DNA from: Sciurus carolinensis
Taxonomy: Eukaryota > Chordata > Mammalia > Rodentia > Sciuridae
Reading direction: 5' to 3'
Length of the DNA stretch: 64,000 nucleotides
NCBI RefSeq assembly: GCF_902686445.1
Contig: NC_062232.1
Span: 14,987,105 to 15,051,104 of the forward strand
In this document: piece after piece, positions 1-11,394 of the stretch
How positions within the stretch are numbered: position 1 is the stretch's first letter
How the letters are laid out: every line of letters begins with the position of its first letter
Notes under the pieces: generated by a model
Told to the model about the DNA's origin: nothing
Databases searched by the model: none
What the model saw: only the letters and a program-made list of their open reading frames with translations
Program-made: the position numbers and the translations under genes

Positions 1-190
1 GTACAACCACAAGAATGGGATCCTAATTAGGATAAGTTATACTCCATGTCTGTAAATATGTCAAAATACACTCTACTGTCATGCATACCTAAAAGGAACC
101 AAAAAACAATTACCAAGATTGCAGACAATTAAGTGACATTATGTTAAACTTTAAAAACAGTTTGAAGTTTATGTTATGTATATTTTACCA
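1..190 (+). repeat. L1 3'-end fragments
   Basis: Positions 1-115 resemble the terminal 3' UTR of sciurid L1 elements; a related tail sits at 55366-55450. Positions 130-180 read like the end of an older L1 3' UTR, with the phrase 'tatgttatgtatattttacc', followed by an A/T-rich tail. The element is cut by the window edge. No coding part is present. Confidence 0.55.
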
Positions 191-315
191 CAATTAAAAT
201 TTTTTTTAAATTGGGCTACAAAATGCCACCTTCAGTAAATATGATATCCCTTTGTAGTAAAATAACAAACACATATCCATATTTAAGGCAAACAACTGTC
301 TAGAAAGTGAATTCT

Positions 316-413
316 CGGGCTGGGGAGATAGCTCAGTCGGTAGAGTGCTTGCCTTGCATGCACAAGGCCCTGGGTTCGATCCCCAGCACCGCAAAAAAAA
401 AAAAAAAAAAAAA
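316..413 (+). repeat. ID SINE (tRNA-Ala-derived), young copy
   Basis: This is a near-consensus ID element. It has an A-box-like 'tagctcagtcgg', a B-box-like 'ggttcgatcc' and a 22-nt uninterrupted A tail. It is flanked by a perfect 12-bp target duplication 'agaaagtgaatt' at 302-313 and 414-425. The pure A tail and intact duplication mark a recent L1-mediated insertion. It is not a tRNA gene. Confidence 0.93.
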
Positions 414-690
414 AGAAAGTGAATTATCCACCATGGTTATCTCTAGGAGGATGGATGACACTTTTTCATTTCTAGTTCTTATGTTCATTTTGCAAATTTT
501 AAATGTGTACATCATTTAATAAAGAAAATTACTGTATCGGTGGTAGAAAACAATAAGAAATTCATAACATTGGTAAAAATGGAAGAGAAAAACAGGAAAA
601 ATACATTATGAAAGTTATTTTTATTTTCAATAAATACACAAAAGCTGTACATATTAATGGCGTGCTGTGTGATATTTCAATGCATGTATA

Positions 691-1148
691 TGTAACAGTG
701 GTCTCTTCACCTTTTGAACATAGCTCTGAAGCTTATTTTTAAAAGGCCATGTTTTCCTTTTCCTCTTTCTCTCCCCTTCCCTAACCTCCTAACCTGGGGG
801 CTGGTATCAAGACCACCTTGAGTTACCTGTGCTCCACAGGAAGGAGATGTCTGCCTGAGGATCTAGGATGTGAATATCTCCCAAATCAACAAGTGAATCC
901 TAACACACCATCAGGCACCCTGGGACCCCTGTCAGGGCACACCTGGAATGTAGCCTCTGAATAGCTCCTTTAAAATCCCCCTGTTCCTCCTGGAGGGCAG
1001 AATCACAGCCTCTGGGACAAGAGTCCCCTGTGTTTCTCCTTTGCTAGCAAAGCAATAAAACAACTTTTTCCTTTTTCTCAAAACCATGTCCTCATTATTA
1101 AATTGGCATTAATTGGCATTGGGGACAAGGACCAAGCTCTCAGTTACA
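691..1148 (+). repeat. Solo LTR, ERV1-like family (copy A)
   Basis: A 458-bp LTR starts TGTAAC and ends TTACA, with the 4-bp target duplication 'tata' at 687-690 and 1149-1152. It has a polyadenylation signal AATAAA at 1054-1059 and a TATA-like 'ctttaaaa' about 85 bp upstream. It shares most of its sequence with the LTRs at 2667-3173 and 4023-4486. Duplications of 4 bp are typical of class I elements. No internal viral genes accompany it. Confidence 0.8.
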
Positions 1149-1431
1149 TATACATTAGGTAAACAGTTTAAACATCTATCTCCTCAAACATTTATCAATT
1201 ATTTATAGCAAAAACATTAAAAACTGTTTCTTCTAGTTTTTCGGGTTGTACAAAATCACTATCTCCATCTACCCTACTGTACAGTAAGTAGCACACTAGA
1301 ACTTGCTCCTTTCTAACTATAACTAAGTACCTATCCATTTATCTACCTCTCCCCATCCCTCCTCCCTAACTCTCCCCAGCTTCTGGTAACCAGCAGCAAT
1401 TTCTATGAGATCTTTTTTAGATTCCACATAT

Positions 1432-2095
1432 TGCTAGGGCACAGAAAGATGAGGATGGTGGAAACATGAGGTTAAGGGAATCATTCTATGAAATGGGCCT
1501 GCTGTGCTGACCCCCACATGCTTTCTTTGCCAAAAGGCAATTTACCTGCAACCCTGCCAGGTCCAGGTGGACAGGATATGTCACATTCCTCAGCAAACTA
1601 CCTGTTAACTTCAAGGAAAGGCAGGCGGGAAATACATTGATAAGAGGAACCCAAGTTACTTTGAAGGGAGAGAATTTTGTGGCCCTTTTCACAGACCAGA
1701 TTCTGGAAGATAAGGATAGTTCCTCCCAACCATGATTAAGAATCCAATTAGAACCAGTCAGCATGGGCCAAGGTGACATAGAGTTGTCATGGCAAGAGGT
1801 ACTTGAAAGTCTGATGTCACCCTGCTGTCAGTCAAAAGGTTGGGGGGTAGTGACTCACTCTTTGTGATCCAAAATAAAACTAGAGTCCAGCAAAGGCACA
1901 GTCCCTCTTCTGAGAGGACAGAGGGACTCCCTTGAGAGTGTTCCTTTTCTCTTTTTCTCTCCCTTCAATAAACTCATTCCTGTTACTCTCAGAGACACAT
2001 CTGAAATCTTTCTGACTTGATCGCAAGAATCAGGGCTTGTTGAAGGTGGGTCTTCATGCTGCCTCGGTTTCCTGGAAGGCCTCAGTTCTGTAACA
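1432..2095 (+). repeat. LTR of a second, unrelated ERV family
   Basis: This insertion interrupts the L1 between 'ccacatat' (ending 1431) and 'aagatcatgaaat'. It has LTR character: a pyrimidine-rich 3' part, AATAAA at 1967-1972, and an end in 'tgtaaca' at 2095. It does not match the other three LTRs. No clean target duplication could be identified, so the boundaries are approximate, and the first ~50 bp may be a separate piece. Confidence 0.55.
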
Positions 2096-2413
2096 GGATT
2101 ACTAAGATCATGAAATACTTGTCCTTCTGTGCCTGACTTATTTCACTTAATATATTCATCTCCAGTTCCACCCATATTGTCAGAAATGACAGGATTTAAT
2201 TCCTTTTTGGCTGAATAGCATTCTATTGTGTATAGGTACCAAATTTTCTTTTTCTATTCATCAACTGATGGACACTTAGGTTGCGTTCATTTCTTGGCTA
2301 TTGTGAATAGTGCTATAACAAGTACGGGTGTGCAGATGTCTCTTCAACATACTGATTTCATTATCTTTGGAATATGCCCAAGAGCGGAATTAGTGGACCA
2401 TATGGTTTTTGTT

Positions 2414-2488
2414 TTGCTGTTCTAGGGATTGAACCTAGGGCCTTGTGCAGCCTAGGCAAGCACTCTACTGCTTAGCTTCATCCCTAGC
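2414..2488 (-). repeat. ID-like SINE
   Basis: The complement carries the ID tRNA-like body; the plus strand shows 'gattgaacctagggcc' and 'gcaagcactctactg'. It is inserted in the antisense L1 at the 'catatggt' position of that element. Confidence 0.8.
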
Positions 2489-2666
2489 ATGATGGTTCTA
2501 TTTTCAAATTTTGGAACAACCTCCATATTGTTTGCCATAATGGCTTTACAAATTGACATTTGTGACAATGTGCAAGGGTTCCCTTTTCTCCATATCCTCA
2601 TCAATGCTTATTGTCTTTTATCTTTTTTTCATAATAGTCACTCTGACAGGAGTGCAGTGATATCTC

Positions 2667-3173
2667 TGTAACAGTGGTCCACTTCACCTTTTGAATATAG
2701 CCCTTGCTACTCTGAGACTTATTTTAAAAGGGACATGTTTTCTTTTTCCCCTTCTCCCTCTTCCCCTCCCTGATGTGGGGAGGATGGGCTGCAGGGAATA
2801 AGATTACCTTTTCCCATCCTAAACCAAGTTATCTGTCCTTGAGCACATACCCAGCAAAGGAAGGAAATGGTGCCAGAAGAACTAGGAAGTTATTATCTCC
2901 CAAATTAACAGTAAATTTCAACACCCCATCAAGGCACACCTAGACAACACCCCTCCACCAAAATCTGGGCACACCTGGAATGCAGCCTTTGAAGAACTTC
3001 TTTAAAAGCCCTCAGTTTTCCCTGATGGACAGAATCACAGCCCCAGGGATAGGAGTCCCCTGTGCTTCTCCTTTGCTAGCAAAGCAATAAACCTTCTTTT
3101 TCCTTTTTCTCAAAAATCATGTCCTCCTTATTAAATTGGCATCAGGGACAAGAACTGAGCAATATCAGTAACA
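2667..3173 (+). repeat. Solo LTR, ERV1-like family (copy C)
   Basis: This is a 507-bp relative of the LTRs at 691-1148 and 4023-4486. It runs from TGTAAC to GTAACA with the 4-bp target duplication 'tctc' at 2663-2666 and 3174-3177. AATAAA lies at 3086-3091. Removing the LTR restores the expected L1 phrase 'gatatctcattgtgg', which independently confirms both ends. Confidence 0.85.
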
Positions 3174-3390
3174 TCTCATTGTGGTTTCAATTGCATTTCT
3201 CTGATGATTAGTGATATTAAGCATCTTTTCATATACCTGTTAGTCATTTGTATTTCTTCTTTAGAGAAATGTCTATTTAGGTTTATTGCCCATTTTTAAA
3301 TTGGGTTATTTGTTTTCTTGCTGTTGAGAATTTAGAGATCCTTATGTATTCTGAATATTAACCCCTTGTCAGATGTAGGAAAGTAATTTA

Positions 3391-4022
3391 AATTACTGTC
3401 AATGATAATGTCCTCTGTAAAAGCTCAGGTTATCACTCACAATAAGAGAGTCCCTTCAGCTTCTGGGAATGCTGTAAGGAGAAACGAGCTTACACAGAGA
3501 AATCTTTCAACAAAGGAAGTTAACAGTCACCTCTAACAGCTCTGGAAAGCTGTGACCCTCAAAGCAGAATCAAGGAAAAAAGGAAATGGACAGAGCAAGG
3601 TCAAAGGAAAGCTAGCAATCAGGAAACAAGGCCCAAGCAGCCTGGGGCCAGGTTTTTTTTTTTTTTTTAATTCAAGGAGAAAATTCTAGACCTATTAAGG
3701 GCTATTTCCCCAGTTTCCTGAGTTGCCACCCTTGCTCCCTCTTTTCCTCTGCTTTGCCACACTGAACATGAATGTAAAAATTAACAGGAACTATAATAAT
3801 AACTCCCAGGGGGATAGATTCTGCCTAGAGAAAGCCAAAGGAAGCACTCAGAATTCTGGGAATATCCCATGGAGACAGGAAAGGATGAAAGCAATGCAAA
3901 ATGAGAAGCATGTGGGTCAGGGAAACGGGGTAAGGGCTATAAGCTCCCAATCAAACATGATTCCAAGACTTCTAGCTGTCTCTCCTCCACATCTCCCTCC
4001 ATTCGTGTGGCAGGTGTCATAT
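3391..4022. other. Unclassified sequence between L1 and LTR
   Basis: No family is recognised with confidence. It contains a T16 tract at 3653-3668. A 157-codon open frame from 3723 runs out into the adjacent LTR and shows no domain, so it is judged non-coding. The stretch could be leftover ERV internal sequence. Confidence 0.4.
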
Positions 4023-4486
4023 TGTAACAATGGTTCATTTTATGCTTTGAATATAGCCTTTGCTGCTCTGCCATCACCACTTATTTTAAATCAGACATGT
4101 TTCTTTCTCTTCCTTTCTCTCTCCCTCCTTCTCCTTAATCTCAGGGGAAAGAGGGTTACCTTTCCTCCCATCTTAGGCAGAGTAATCTGTCCTTGAGCAC
4201 ACACCTTTCACAGGGACAAAGTAATTCAGACTTTGGGGATGGCACCATAAGATCTCCAAAATGACTATCTCCCAAATTAACAAGTGAATTACAACCCCAA
4301 CAGAGAACACGTGGAATGTAGTCATTGAATCACCTCTTTAAAAGTCTCCAGTTCCTGCTGATGGGCAGAATCACAGCCTTTGGGACAGGAGTCTCCTGTG
4401 CTTCTCCTTCACTAGCAAAGCAATAAAACTTCATTTCCTTTTTCTCAAGACTGTGTCCTTGATATTGGACCAAAATTTCAGTAATA
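4023..4486 (+). repeat. Solo LTR, ERV1-like family (copy D)
   Basis: This is a 464-bp third member of the family at 691 and 2667. The target duplication 'atat' lies at 4019-4022 and 4487-4490. The 3' terminus reads GTAATA instead of GTAACA, a point change at the end. AATAAA is at 4422-4427. Only LTR sequence is present. Confidence 0.78.
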
Positions 4487-4490
4487 ATAT

Positions 4491-5045
4491 GACCATAAGG
4501 AAACCAGTTCCCTGTGTGGAGCTGTGAGGAACACCTATTTTTGTCTCACATAGCCTTTTTAGCATCTACTCATAAACCAGATGTGGCATCCAACCAACCC
4601 AGCCTGCTCTGCCTGGCAAGAGTTCCTGAGGCAGCACATTTACAAAGAGAAAAAGACCCGTGGACAGACAGACAGACCCACTGCAGATGGACAGAGGATT
4701 AGATATACAAACACACACAAAGGGTGATATGCAGACACAAAGAGAGAAATACAAATGGTCACAAAGACAGACACAGAAACAGATGCAGAGAGGGGTGCCC
4801 ACAAAAAGAGGTGCCCTGGCCCCTGAGGTAATCCACAGCATAGGTAATCTTAGTAGCTGGGTTCTATTCCTCTTCCCACCTCTAGTTCTTCAAGCTATCA
4901 CTCATTCCAGGGGCTGCTTTGTCTCTGATCACAACTCTTCTTTGGAATTCTACCTTACTTTAAATTATTCAAGCTGAGCAGAAGGGGTATTTTTGTTTCC
5001 TGAAACTGTAAAGACACAGGTTCATGTGCATAACTTTTATAATGC

Positions 5046-5048
<3 letters not shown>
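4491..5048. other. Unclassified intronic sequence with cryptic CA/GA-rich stretch
   Basis: Positions 4650-4800 are rich in 'acagacagac' and 'acacaaag' motifs, a degraded simple-sequence stretch that keeps frames open on both strands. No gene or transposon family is recognised. Confidence 0.4.
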
Positions 5049-5084
<36 letters not shown>

Positions 5085-5128
5085 TCACACACACCCACAC
5101 TTATACTCCCCCCCCACACACACACAGA
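5049..5128. repeat. (TC)n / (CA)n compound microsatellite
   Basis: About 15 TC units are followed by CA-rich and C-rich segments, including 'cccccccacacacacacac'. It is a likely length-variable marker. Confidence 0.9.
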
Positions 5129-5753
5129 CCCAGAATCATTTTCAGAAAAGCTAAATGATTAGCTAGGGTCTGGACTAGCATGTTGTTAGTCCCAGCTGAT
5201 GGCACTTGCCATGTGAAAGACATGTGGCTTCAAGGAGTAGCTTATGTCCTGAGAACACCCTGTCACCCAGTGCTACCCTTTCATAGAAAACGAATTAGCA
5301 AATGCTCATCAGCACGCACAAATGTTACATGGCTTAAAAAGATAAGACTCCTGGGAGCTGGGTGGCTGTACTGTCACCAAGGCCAAATGGTCCTCCTGGC
5401 TCAAAAACTCCCCTGGTCATCCTAACTGTAGGTTCTTTTGATTGTCTTTTTTGGGGTCTTGATCCTGATTTTATCTTCTTTCTCCTATTTTCTGGATATA
5501 AATAAAAGCACTTGATTTCCTATTCTGTAGTGTGTGCTTTGTTTTTACATCTTACCTAATATAAAAAATAATTTAAACAAAGTAAAAATAAATCTCTGAA
5601 ATATTCTCTTGGTAATCACTGGCAAAGCTCACTTGGTTAACCTGTAAGAAACCTGAGGAAATTCTAGTTTATACTGTTTCCCCAATAAATTTGGGGACTT
5701 TATTAATACACAGAGAAACAAACCCTTGCCTTTATGTTTTCAAAACTATACAG

Positions 5754-5940
5754 GAGCTGAGCACAATGTTGCACACCTGTAATCCCAGTGGCTCAGGAGG
5801 TTGAGGCAGGAGCCTTAGCAATGTAGTGAGGCTCTAAGCAACTTAGTGAGACCCTATCTCAAAATAAAAAATAAAAAGGGCTGGGGATATGGCTCAATGG
5901 TTAAGTGCCCCTGGGTTCGGTCCCCAAGTTAAAAATAAAA
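5754..5940 (+). repeat. B1-dID SINE
   Basis: The 7SL-like head contains 'gtaatcccagtggctcagg' and the ID-like tail contains 'ggctggggatatggctcaa'. There is an internal deletion in the head after 'ggcaggag'. Confidence 0.88.
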
Positions 5941-5965
5941 CCTATATAGAAGTTTCTTCTTATTT

Positions 5966-6608
5966 GAAATTTCACTTTCTGAGGTTTTAGTTTTCCAGTG
6001 TCAACCACGCTTCAAAAATATTAGACAGAAAATTCCAGAAATAATCAATAAGTTTTAAACTATACCATTATGAGTAGCATGATAAAATTTCTTACTATCC
6101 AATTTCATCTTGCTCTGTCCTACCAAGGACACGAATCATTCCTTTGTCCAGTGTATCCATATACACTACTTATCCATTAGTTATACACACATGCACTACC
6201 TGTCCATAAGTCACTTAGTAGCCATCTCAATTATCAGATCAACTATCAAAGTATCATAGCTCTTAAGTAGCCCCTATTTTACTTAATAAAGACCCTAAAG
6301 CACAAGAACAGTGATTCTGATATGCCAAAGATAAACTGTAAAGTATTTCCTTTAAATGTAAAAGTACAAAAAGATATTTTGAGAAAAAGAGAGTCCACAT
6401 TCATACAACTTCCATTACAGTATATTGTTATAATTATTCTGTTTTATTAATATTGTTGTTAATCTCTTGCTGTGCTTAATTTAAAACTTAAATTTGTCAT
6501 AGATATATATGTATAGGGATAAGCATAATATACACAGGGTTTGGTACTATCTGCAGTTTCAGGCATTCACTGGAGGTCCTGGAACATGCCCTGCCTATAA
6601 GAGGGGCA
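5966..6608 (+). mobile_element. Internally deleted Tigger-type DNA transposon
   Basis: The 5' part matches Tigger sequence up to the beginning of the pogo-type transposase frame, around 6285-6380, where several frame breaks are visible. It then jumps to the Tigger 3' end, with 'ggtactatctgcagtttcag' and 'ctggaggtcctggaacatg'. Most of the transposase is missing, so it is non-autonomous and inactive. It is a cut-and-paste element of the Tc1/mariner-pogo group. Confidence 0.75.
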
Positions 6609-8907
6609 TATATATTTGTTGCCCCTCATAAATATATATATAATAGATAGATAGAGATGCTATAGGTCTCAAAGTATAGAGAAATTTTTTTTAAATGACC
6701 AAAAAAAGTACAAAGGCCATCCTACTTTATAAAGACAGACCCCAAAACCTGACCAGACTTGCTATGAGACCATCTGTGTGTTGATCTATCAAGTCTTCTG
6801 AGGACACTGGGTAATAAGTAAAGCTGGAGTTCAAAACAATTCCCCCCATTCGTCTTTCTGAAAGTCTCTCCAAGAAGTGTCACTGAATTTTTACAAAGAA
6901 TTTGTCACCAGTCCCCAGAGCACAGTCTGTGGAAATTCCATCTGTGGAATGACATTAAGGAATTTTATCAGACTTGAGGGCAGAAGCCATCCAACCTGAC
7001 TTGATCCAAATCTCTCCATAGGTCTCCATAAGTACAGTACAAAAATTCTGAAATCAATGTTCAATAACACCCCCTCCATTCCCATCAGCCTCACCGAGGT
7101 AAAGTGCCATACCACTGTCAACAGCACTAAAATATACCAGAAAAGCTGTTGACATCACAGAACTAGAGAAATGTTTCTTTTCTCTCCTATTCACTTGGCT
7201 TCTAAACAAATCTAAATATCGGGTGAGCTTGAATTTCTTCCAATTAACTGCTCTTCTTTAGCCTATAAGCCTTTTCTGGAAAATTTTACCACGTATTTTC
7301 TTCTATTGATTTCAACATCATGCCTCATTCAATGTTTCTCATGAAATATTAGCACTATATCTTAACCTGATATGCCTGCTTACTCTAAATCATTCATTAC
7401 TGGGGAAATTTTTAGTGCAAAGATTAACTCTAAATGGAAGAATTAACTGTATTCGTCCAGTGTCAACTCCAGTCCATTAATAAACCACACAACAAATTAG
7501 TCCTTGGTCTATTCGGAAAACCTGGGCCCTCAATGTCGCCATTCAGCATCACAGACACTACTGCTCCTCTGCTCTGTGTCTATTCATCTTTTTCAAAGAC
7601 TTGCCCCCATTCATGCTTCTTAATGACCCAAAGGCACTAAAGATCCAGCTTAAATAGCCTTAAAGAAAATTACCTTCTCAATTACAGCTAGGAAAGTATC
7701 TTAGCAGCTGTGTTTTCACTGAAACAGCCATAATATCGAAAGATTTGCAAGCTACTTCACATTTATTATCCCCCATTGATATTTAATAATTCCACTCACA
7801 AGTGCCGCAGCCTAATTTACCTCTTGCAAACTGGCCAGAGTAAGATGGTATCCTTATCCCACAATTCCACAGGGAGCTGTACTAGTATTTAGCACAAATG
7901 TGACTAACCCAAAGGATGATAGAACAGGCCAAGAATTCACCCCACCCCCCAACCAAAGAATTTAGCTGCTTCAATTAGCTTACAGGAAAGAAAGACCTCA
8001 GAAGATACTTTCTTCAAAATTATCTAAAGTCAGCACACTTAAAAATATTCACACATATGAGCAGTAATAGACCTATGCAGTTGAAGTAATCTGATATGGC
8101 CTGGGCCTATAGGTTCTTGTTCAAGTGACCTAGGGGAGCCTAATAGAAGATGCTGGAGAGGAATGGAAGCAGAGAGAAATACTGCCTTGTGTGGATGCAA
8201 CTCTCTGAAACAAATCCCCAAAAGGAGCAGGGGTGGATGTGGGGATGAGGTGTCCACTAGGTGGTGATGTCCCTGGGTCAAAAGACAATAGAATTAAGTC
8301 CAAATCTAGCTTAATGGCCTAGCTCTTTAAGCTACTTTTCACAGGCATCCTGCATACTTTACTGTCCCTCTGATCTATATAACAAACCACCAACCACCTG
8401 CCTCCAAACTCTGTACTGAAATAGTACACAACCACCACCAAGAATGGAAAGGCCATTGAGAGATCACTGAGCAAGATAAAGTTGAATCAATGTCCCCTAG
8501 CCCTTTCCAGTCATTATCAGATGTACTTAGGTCTTTGGGGGGGTCAAAACAAAAGGTAAGCCCTCAATGACACAACTGGCTGGGTCTATGTGCTAAAACG
8601 CCAAGTAGGAGGGTCAAAGACAGAGCCCAGGGCCACTGAGATCTTTCTAAGAGAGTTGTCTTGCCCTAACCAGAGGAAAAGAGAGGAAGTCAACAGAAAG
8701 AGCCAGGGTTGAGAAGATATGTTCAGCGGGACTTTGTGCAAACCAAAATACAAGAGTATGCAGGAAGCCAAGACCCTAGCTAGAGTGCCCACACCTACTG
8801 GCTTTCTGGAGTGCCCTCAAGCCCCTAAGCACCTGGGGCTCAGTTCTTATCCCAAGTTTTCTACTTCCCTAAATGACTCAGTAACCTCCTCCCCATTACC
8901 TGAAGTA
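6609..8907. other. Unclassified intronic sequence
   Basis: A short TA/TAGA stretch lies at 6620-6655. The remaining ~2.2 kb shows no recognisable gene or repeat family. Open frames here (for example 8039-8281 minus) have no domain and no splice context that can be supported. Confidence 0.4.
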
Positions 8908-9450
8908 CAGTAGTTTCCCCTTATCAATGGGGAATATGTTCCAAGTCCCTTGTGGATAGAAGAAACCAGGGATAGTATGGAAACCCTATGTATACTGAAT
9001 TTTTTCATATACATGTATACCTATGATAAAGTTTAATTTCTAAATTAGGCTCAATAAGAGATTACTAGCAATGACTAATAATATAAGAACACAATTATAA
9101 TAATAGGCTGTCACAAAAGTTTGTTGTTTGGGGCCATTATTAAGTAAAAATAAGGTTACTTGAACACAAGCACTGTGACATTGCAACTGTGGGTCTGATA
9201 ATCACTACTAAGTGACTAACAGGCAGGTAGCAGCATACGCAGTATGGATAAGATGGACAAAGGGATGATTCACATCCCGGGTGGGATGGAGCAGGATGGA
9301 GTGGGATGGTGTGAGATTTCATCATGCTACTCAGAATGGCATGCAATTTAAAACTTATGAATTGTTTATTTCTGTAATTTTCCATTTAATATTTTCAGAC
9401 CATGGTTGACCACAGGAAATAAATCCATAGATGAGGAGGGGGACTTACTG
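8908..9450 (-). mobile_element. Internally deleted Tigger-type DNA transposon with both ends
   Basis: Terminal inverted repeats begin CAGTAGTTTCCCC at 8908 and end in ACTTACTG at 9450. Both ends are flanked by the TA target dinucleotide (8906-8907 and 9451-9452), as expected for Tc1/mariner-pogo elements. The interior is Tigger sequence in antisense with the transposase deleted. It is related to the plus-strand copy at 5966-6608. Confidence 0.85.
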
Positions 9451-9808
9451 TAATTGAGTGAGCTGCTATCCAAGCCCATCTGAAACCTCTTTCAGGTGCA
9501 GCAAGCAGCAACAGAGCAAGCACACATGCTGGCTAGGCACTGCACCAAGAGGTCTGGACGAGATCCCTGGCTACAAGAGCCTCAAATATACCAGTCCTCC
9601 AGCACCTTGCTTCACCTACTTGGAAGCAATTGCAGGGGAAAAGGAACAATGAGGGGTGATCCAGAGCTCTCAAAGGGGGGTTCCAAATCAGCAGCAACGG
9701 CACCAAGAAACCTTAGAAATGCCGATTCTCTGGCCCCAACCAGAAACTACTGTACCAGAAGCCATGTTATAGGACCCAGCAGCCTGGGGATTTTTCATTT
9801 TTCTTTTG
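9451..9808. other. Unclassified intronic sequence
   Basis: No repeat or gene is recognised. Overlapping short open frames at 9458-9831 run into the adjacent SINE and look like chance frames. Confidence 0.4.
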
Positions 9809-10003
9809 TTTGTTTTGGTACCAGGGATTGAACCCAGGGGCACTTAACCCCTGAGTCATATCCCTAGCCCTTTTTATATTTTATTTAAAGATGGGGTCTT
9901 GCTAAGTCACTTAGGGCCTTGCTAAATTGCTGAAGCTGACTTTGAACTTGCAATCTTCCTGCCTCAGCCTCTCAAGTATAGGTGCACGCCACAACACACA
10001 GCT
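9809..10003 (-). repeat. B1-dID SINE
   Basis: The antisense signature 'ggtaccagggattgaaccca' is followed by the B1-like part, 'cttgcctcagcct'-type sequence ending near 10003. Confidence 0.9.
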
Positions 10004-10731
10004 CAGCAACCTGTTTTAACCAGCCTTCCAGAGGTTCTGATACACCCAGTGGTGGGAGAACCACTGTCCAGAGGAACAAAAAAGGTTGGTTGCACAGGAG
10101 GTCCCCAGAATCTGGAAAGCAGCAGGCTGGATCTGAAGCCTCGGGGGTGAGCACTGACATGGAAGCAGAATTCTTCCATAATCTACTTGTCCCTTCCCCC
10201 TGCCTCCCTGGGAGAAGCAAGAGCTTATTCTTTTCAGGAAATATAGCAGTGAAAAGCTTAGAGAACATGGCAGTACAGAAAATGGAATAGGAAAATTCTA
10301 GAGCATGCTCAAATCCTCCTCCACCTCATGAGTCTGGCAATGGGGCAGATGGCAGGAAGATGCACAAGTCCTGATCTCCTCACCTATTTCCCAAGGACCC
10401 AGTGACTAGGGAGATCAGGATATATTTAAGAGTCTATGATTCTTATTATGAAAAGCAGGAAAGTTGAATCAAAAGCTCAGTCAGTGTAGTCTGAGAAAGG
10501 TACCACCACTCCCATGACCCTGACCTCCCACCTAAGAGTGAGCAGCGCTGAGTTAAGACTGTTCAAGCAGCAAGGGTTTCCAGGAGTGACATGTTGGGCT
10601 GCTTGCAAGGACAAAACTGACTAATGGAGGCTGGAGATTTAATGAGGAGAGGATTAGAATGGATGAGAAAATTATTACATACAGGTCCAGTCTTTTTACA
10701 GCCCCTTTTTATTACACTGTGGCTCAGTAAA
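10004..10731. other. Unclassified intronic sequence
   Basis: No repeat family is recognised. Open frames of about 100 codons on both strands over 9972-10290 mirror each other and partly overlap the SINE, so they are not taken as genes. Confidence 0.4.
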
Positions 10732-10742
10732 AACCTGTACTT

Positions 10743-10868
10743 CAGCATGGTGGCACACACCTGTAAATCCAAGCTACTTGAGAAGCTAAGGCAGGAAGGT
10801 CTTTGAGTCCATGAGTTCTAGGTTCACCTGGGCAACATAGTGAGACTCTGTCCCAAAACAAATAAATG
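10743..10868 (+). repeat. B1-like monomer SINE
   Basis: Only the 7SL-derived head is present ('catggtggcacacacctgta' through 'gagactctgtccc'), with no ID tail. A perfect 11-bp target duplication 'aacctgtactt' at 10732-10742 and 10869-10879 shows it inserted as a monomer. Confidence 0.88.
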
Positions 10869-10884
10869 AACCTGTACTTACTTC

Positions 10885-10940
10885 GCTTTTTGGAAATTCA
10901 TTTTCATTCATTAATTCATTTATTCATTCATTCACTTCAC
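10885..10940. repeat. (ATTC)n simple repeat
   Basis: Interrupted ATTC/ATTT units, about 50 bp. Confidence 0.8.
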
Positions 10941-11089
10941 TCAACCATAATTCCAATGTTCAAGAAGATGAGATGAGAATTAGCAAGATACATGTCGTTG
11001 GCCCAGATTTCTCATGATCTGCTCAGCTTCAGGTCTGGTGTCCAGGAAAGCAGTGCTTTAAATGACTAACCATACTCATCAGCATCTGT

Positions 11090-11345
11090 ACTTTCTAAAT
11101 TTTAGCAGTATGTAATTATTGCTTTAGAATTCCTAGAAGTGAAATTACTGGCACAGCAGATATCAAACTATGCACAAAGATTTACATACAAAGATGATCA
11201 CCATGGATTTATTTTCAAGGGCAAAAAAATGGGAAATTCAATTGTCTGCCACAGAGTGGCTGGCTAAATAGATTGTGGTATATTCCTAAAGTGGGGTTTA
11301 AAATGTTCTCAGAAGAGATTTAATGATTTTTGGAAAACGCTCATA
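11090..11345 (+). repeat. Old L1M/HAL1-like 3' fragment
   Basis: It contains the characteristic run around 'gctggctaaatagattgtgg' that precedes old L1 3' ends. It is strongly diverged. Confidence 0.5.
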
Positions 11346-11394
11346 ATACATTAAGTGTACAAAGGATCAATATAGTAGATACAATGTATCAGTA

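Larger units (their letters stand above)
615..3390 (-). repeat. Old L1, 3' UTR and ORF2 end, antisense, split by later insertions
   Basis: Read on the minus strand, the pieces 615-690, 1149-1431, 2100-2413, 2489-2666 and 3174-3390 join into one ancient L1 3' region. The plus strand shows typical antisense phrases such as 'ttagattccacatat' and 'gatgattagtgatatt'. Three LTRs and an ID SINE interrupt it. The target duplications show that at least two of the LTRs landed inside this L1. Confidence 0.85.

Noticed and set aside
316..392. tRNA gene on the plus strand
   Set aside because: It has A- and B-box-like sequence but is an ID SINE with a poly(A) tail and target duplications. The same applies to the other ID/STRID copies.
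3723..4196. 157-codon open frame
   Set aside because: It runs from unclassified DNA into a solo LTR, and the product has low-complexity Leu/Ser-rich ends.
691..4486. One complete provirus with 5' and 3' LTRs
   Set aside because: Each LTR has its own different target duplication, and the sequence between them is L1, a different LTR or unclassified DNA, with no gag/pol/env-like frames.
4566..4977. Frames rich in Cys/Val or Gln/Thr
   Set aside because: They translate a degraded CA/GA-rich simple sequence.
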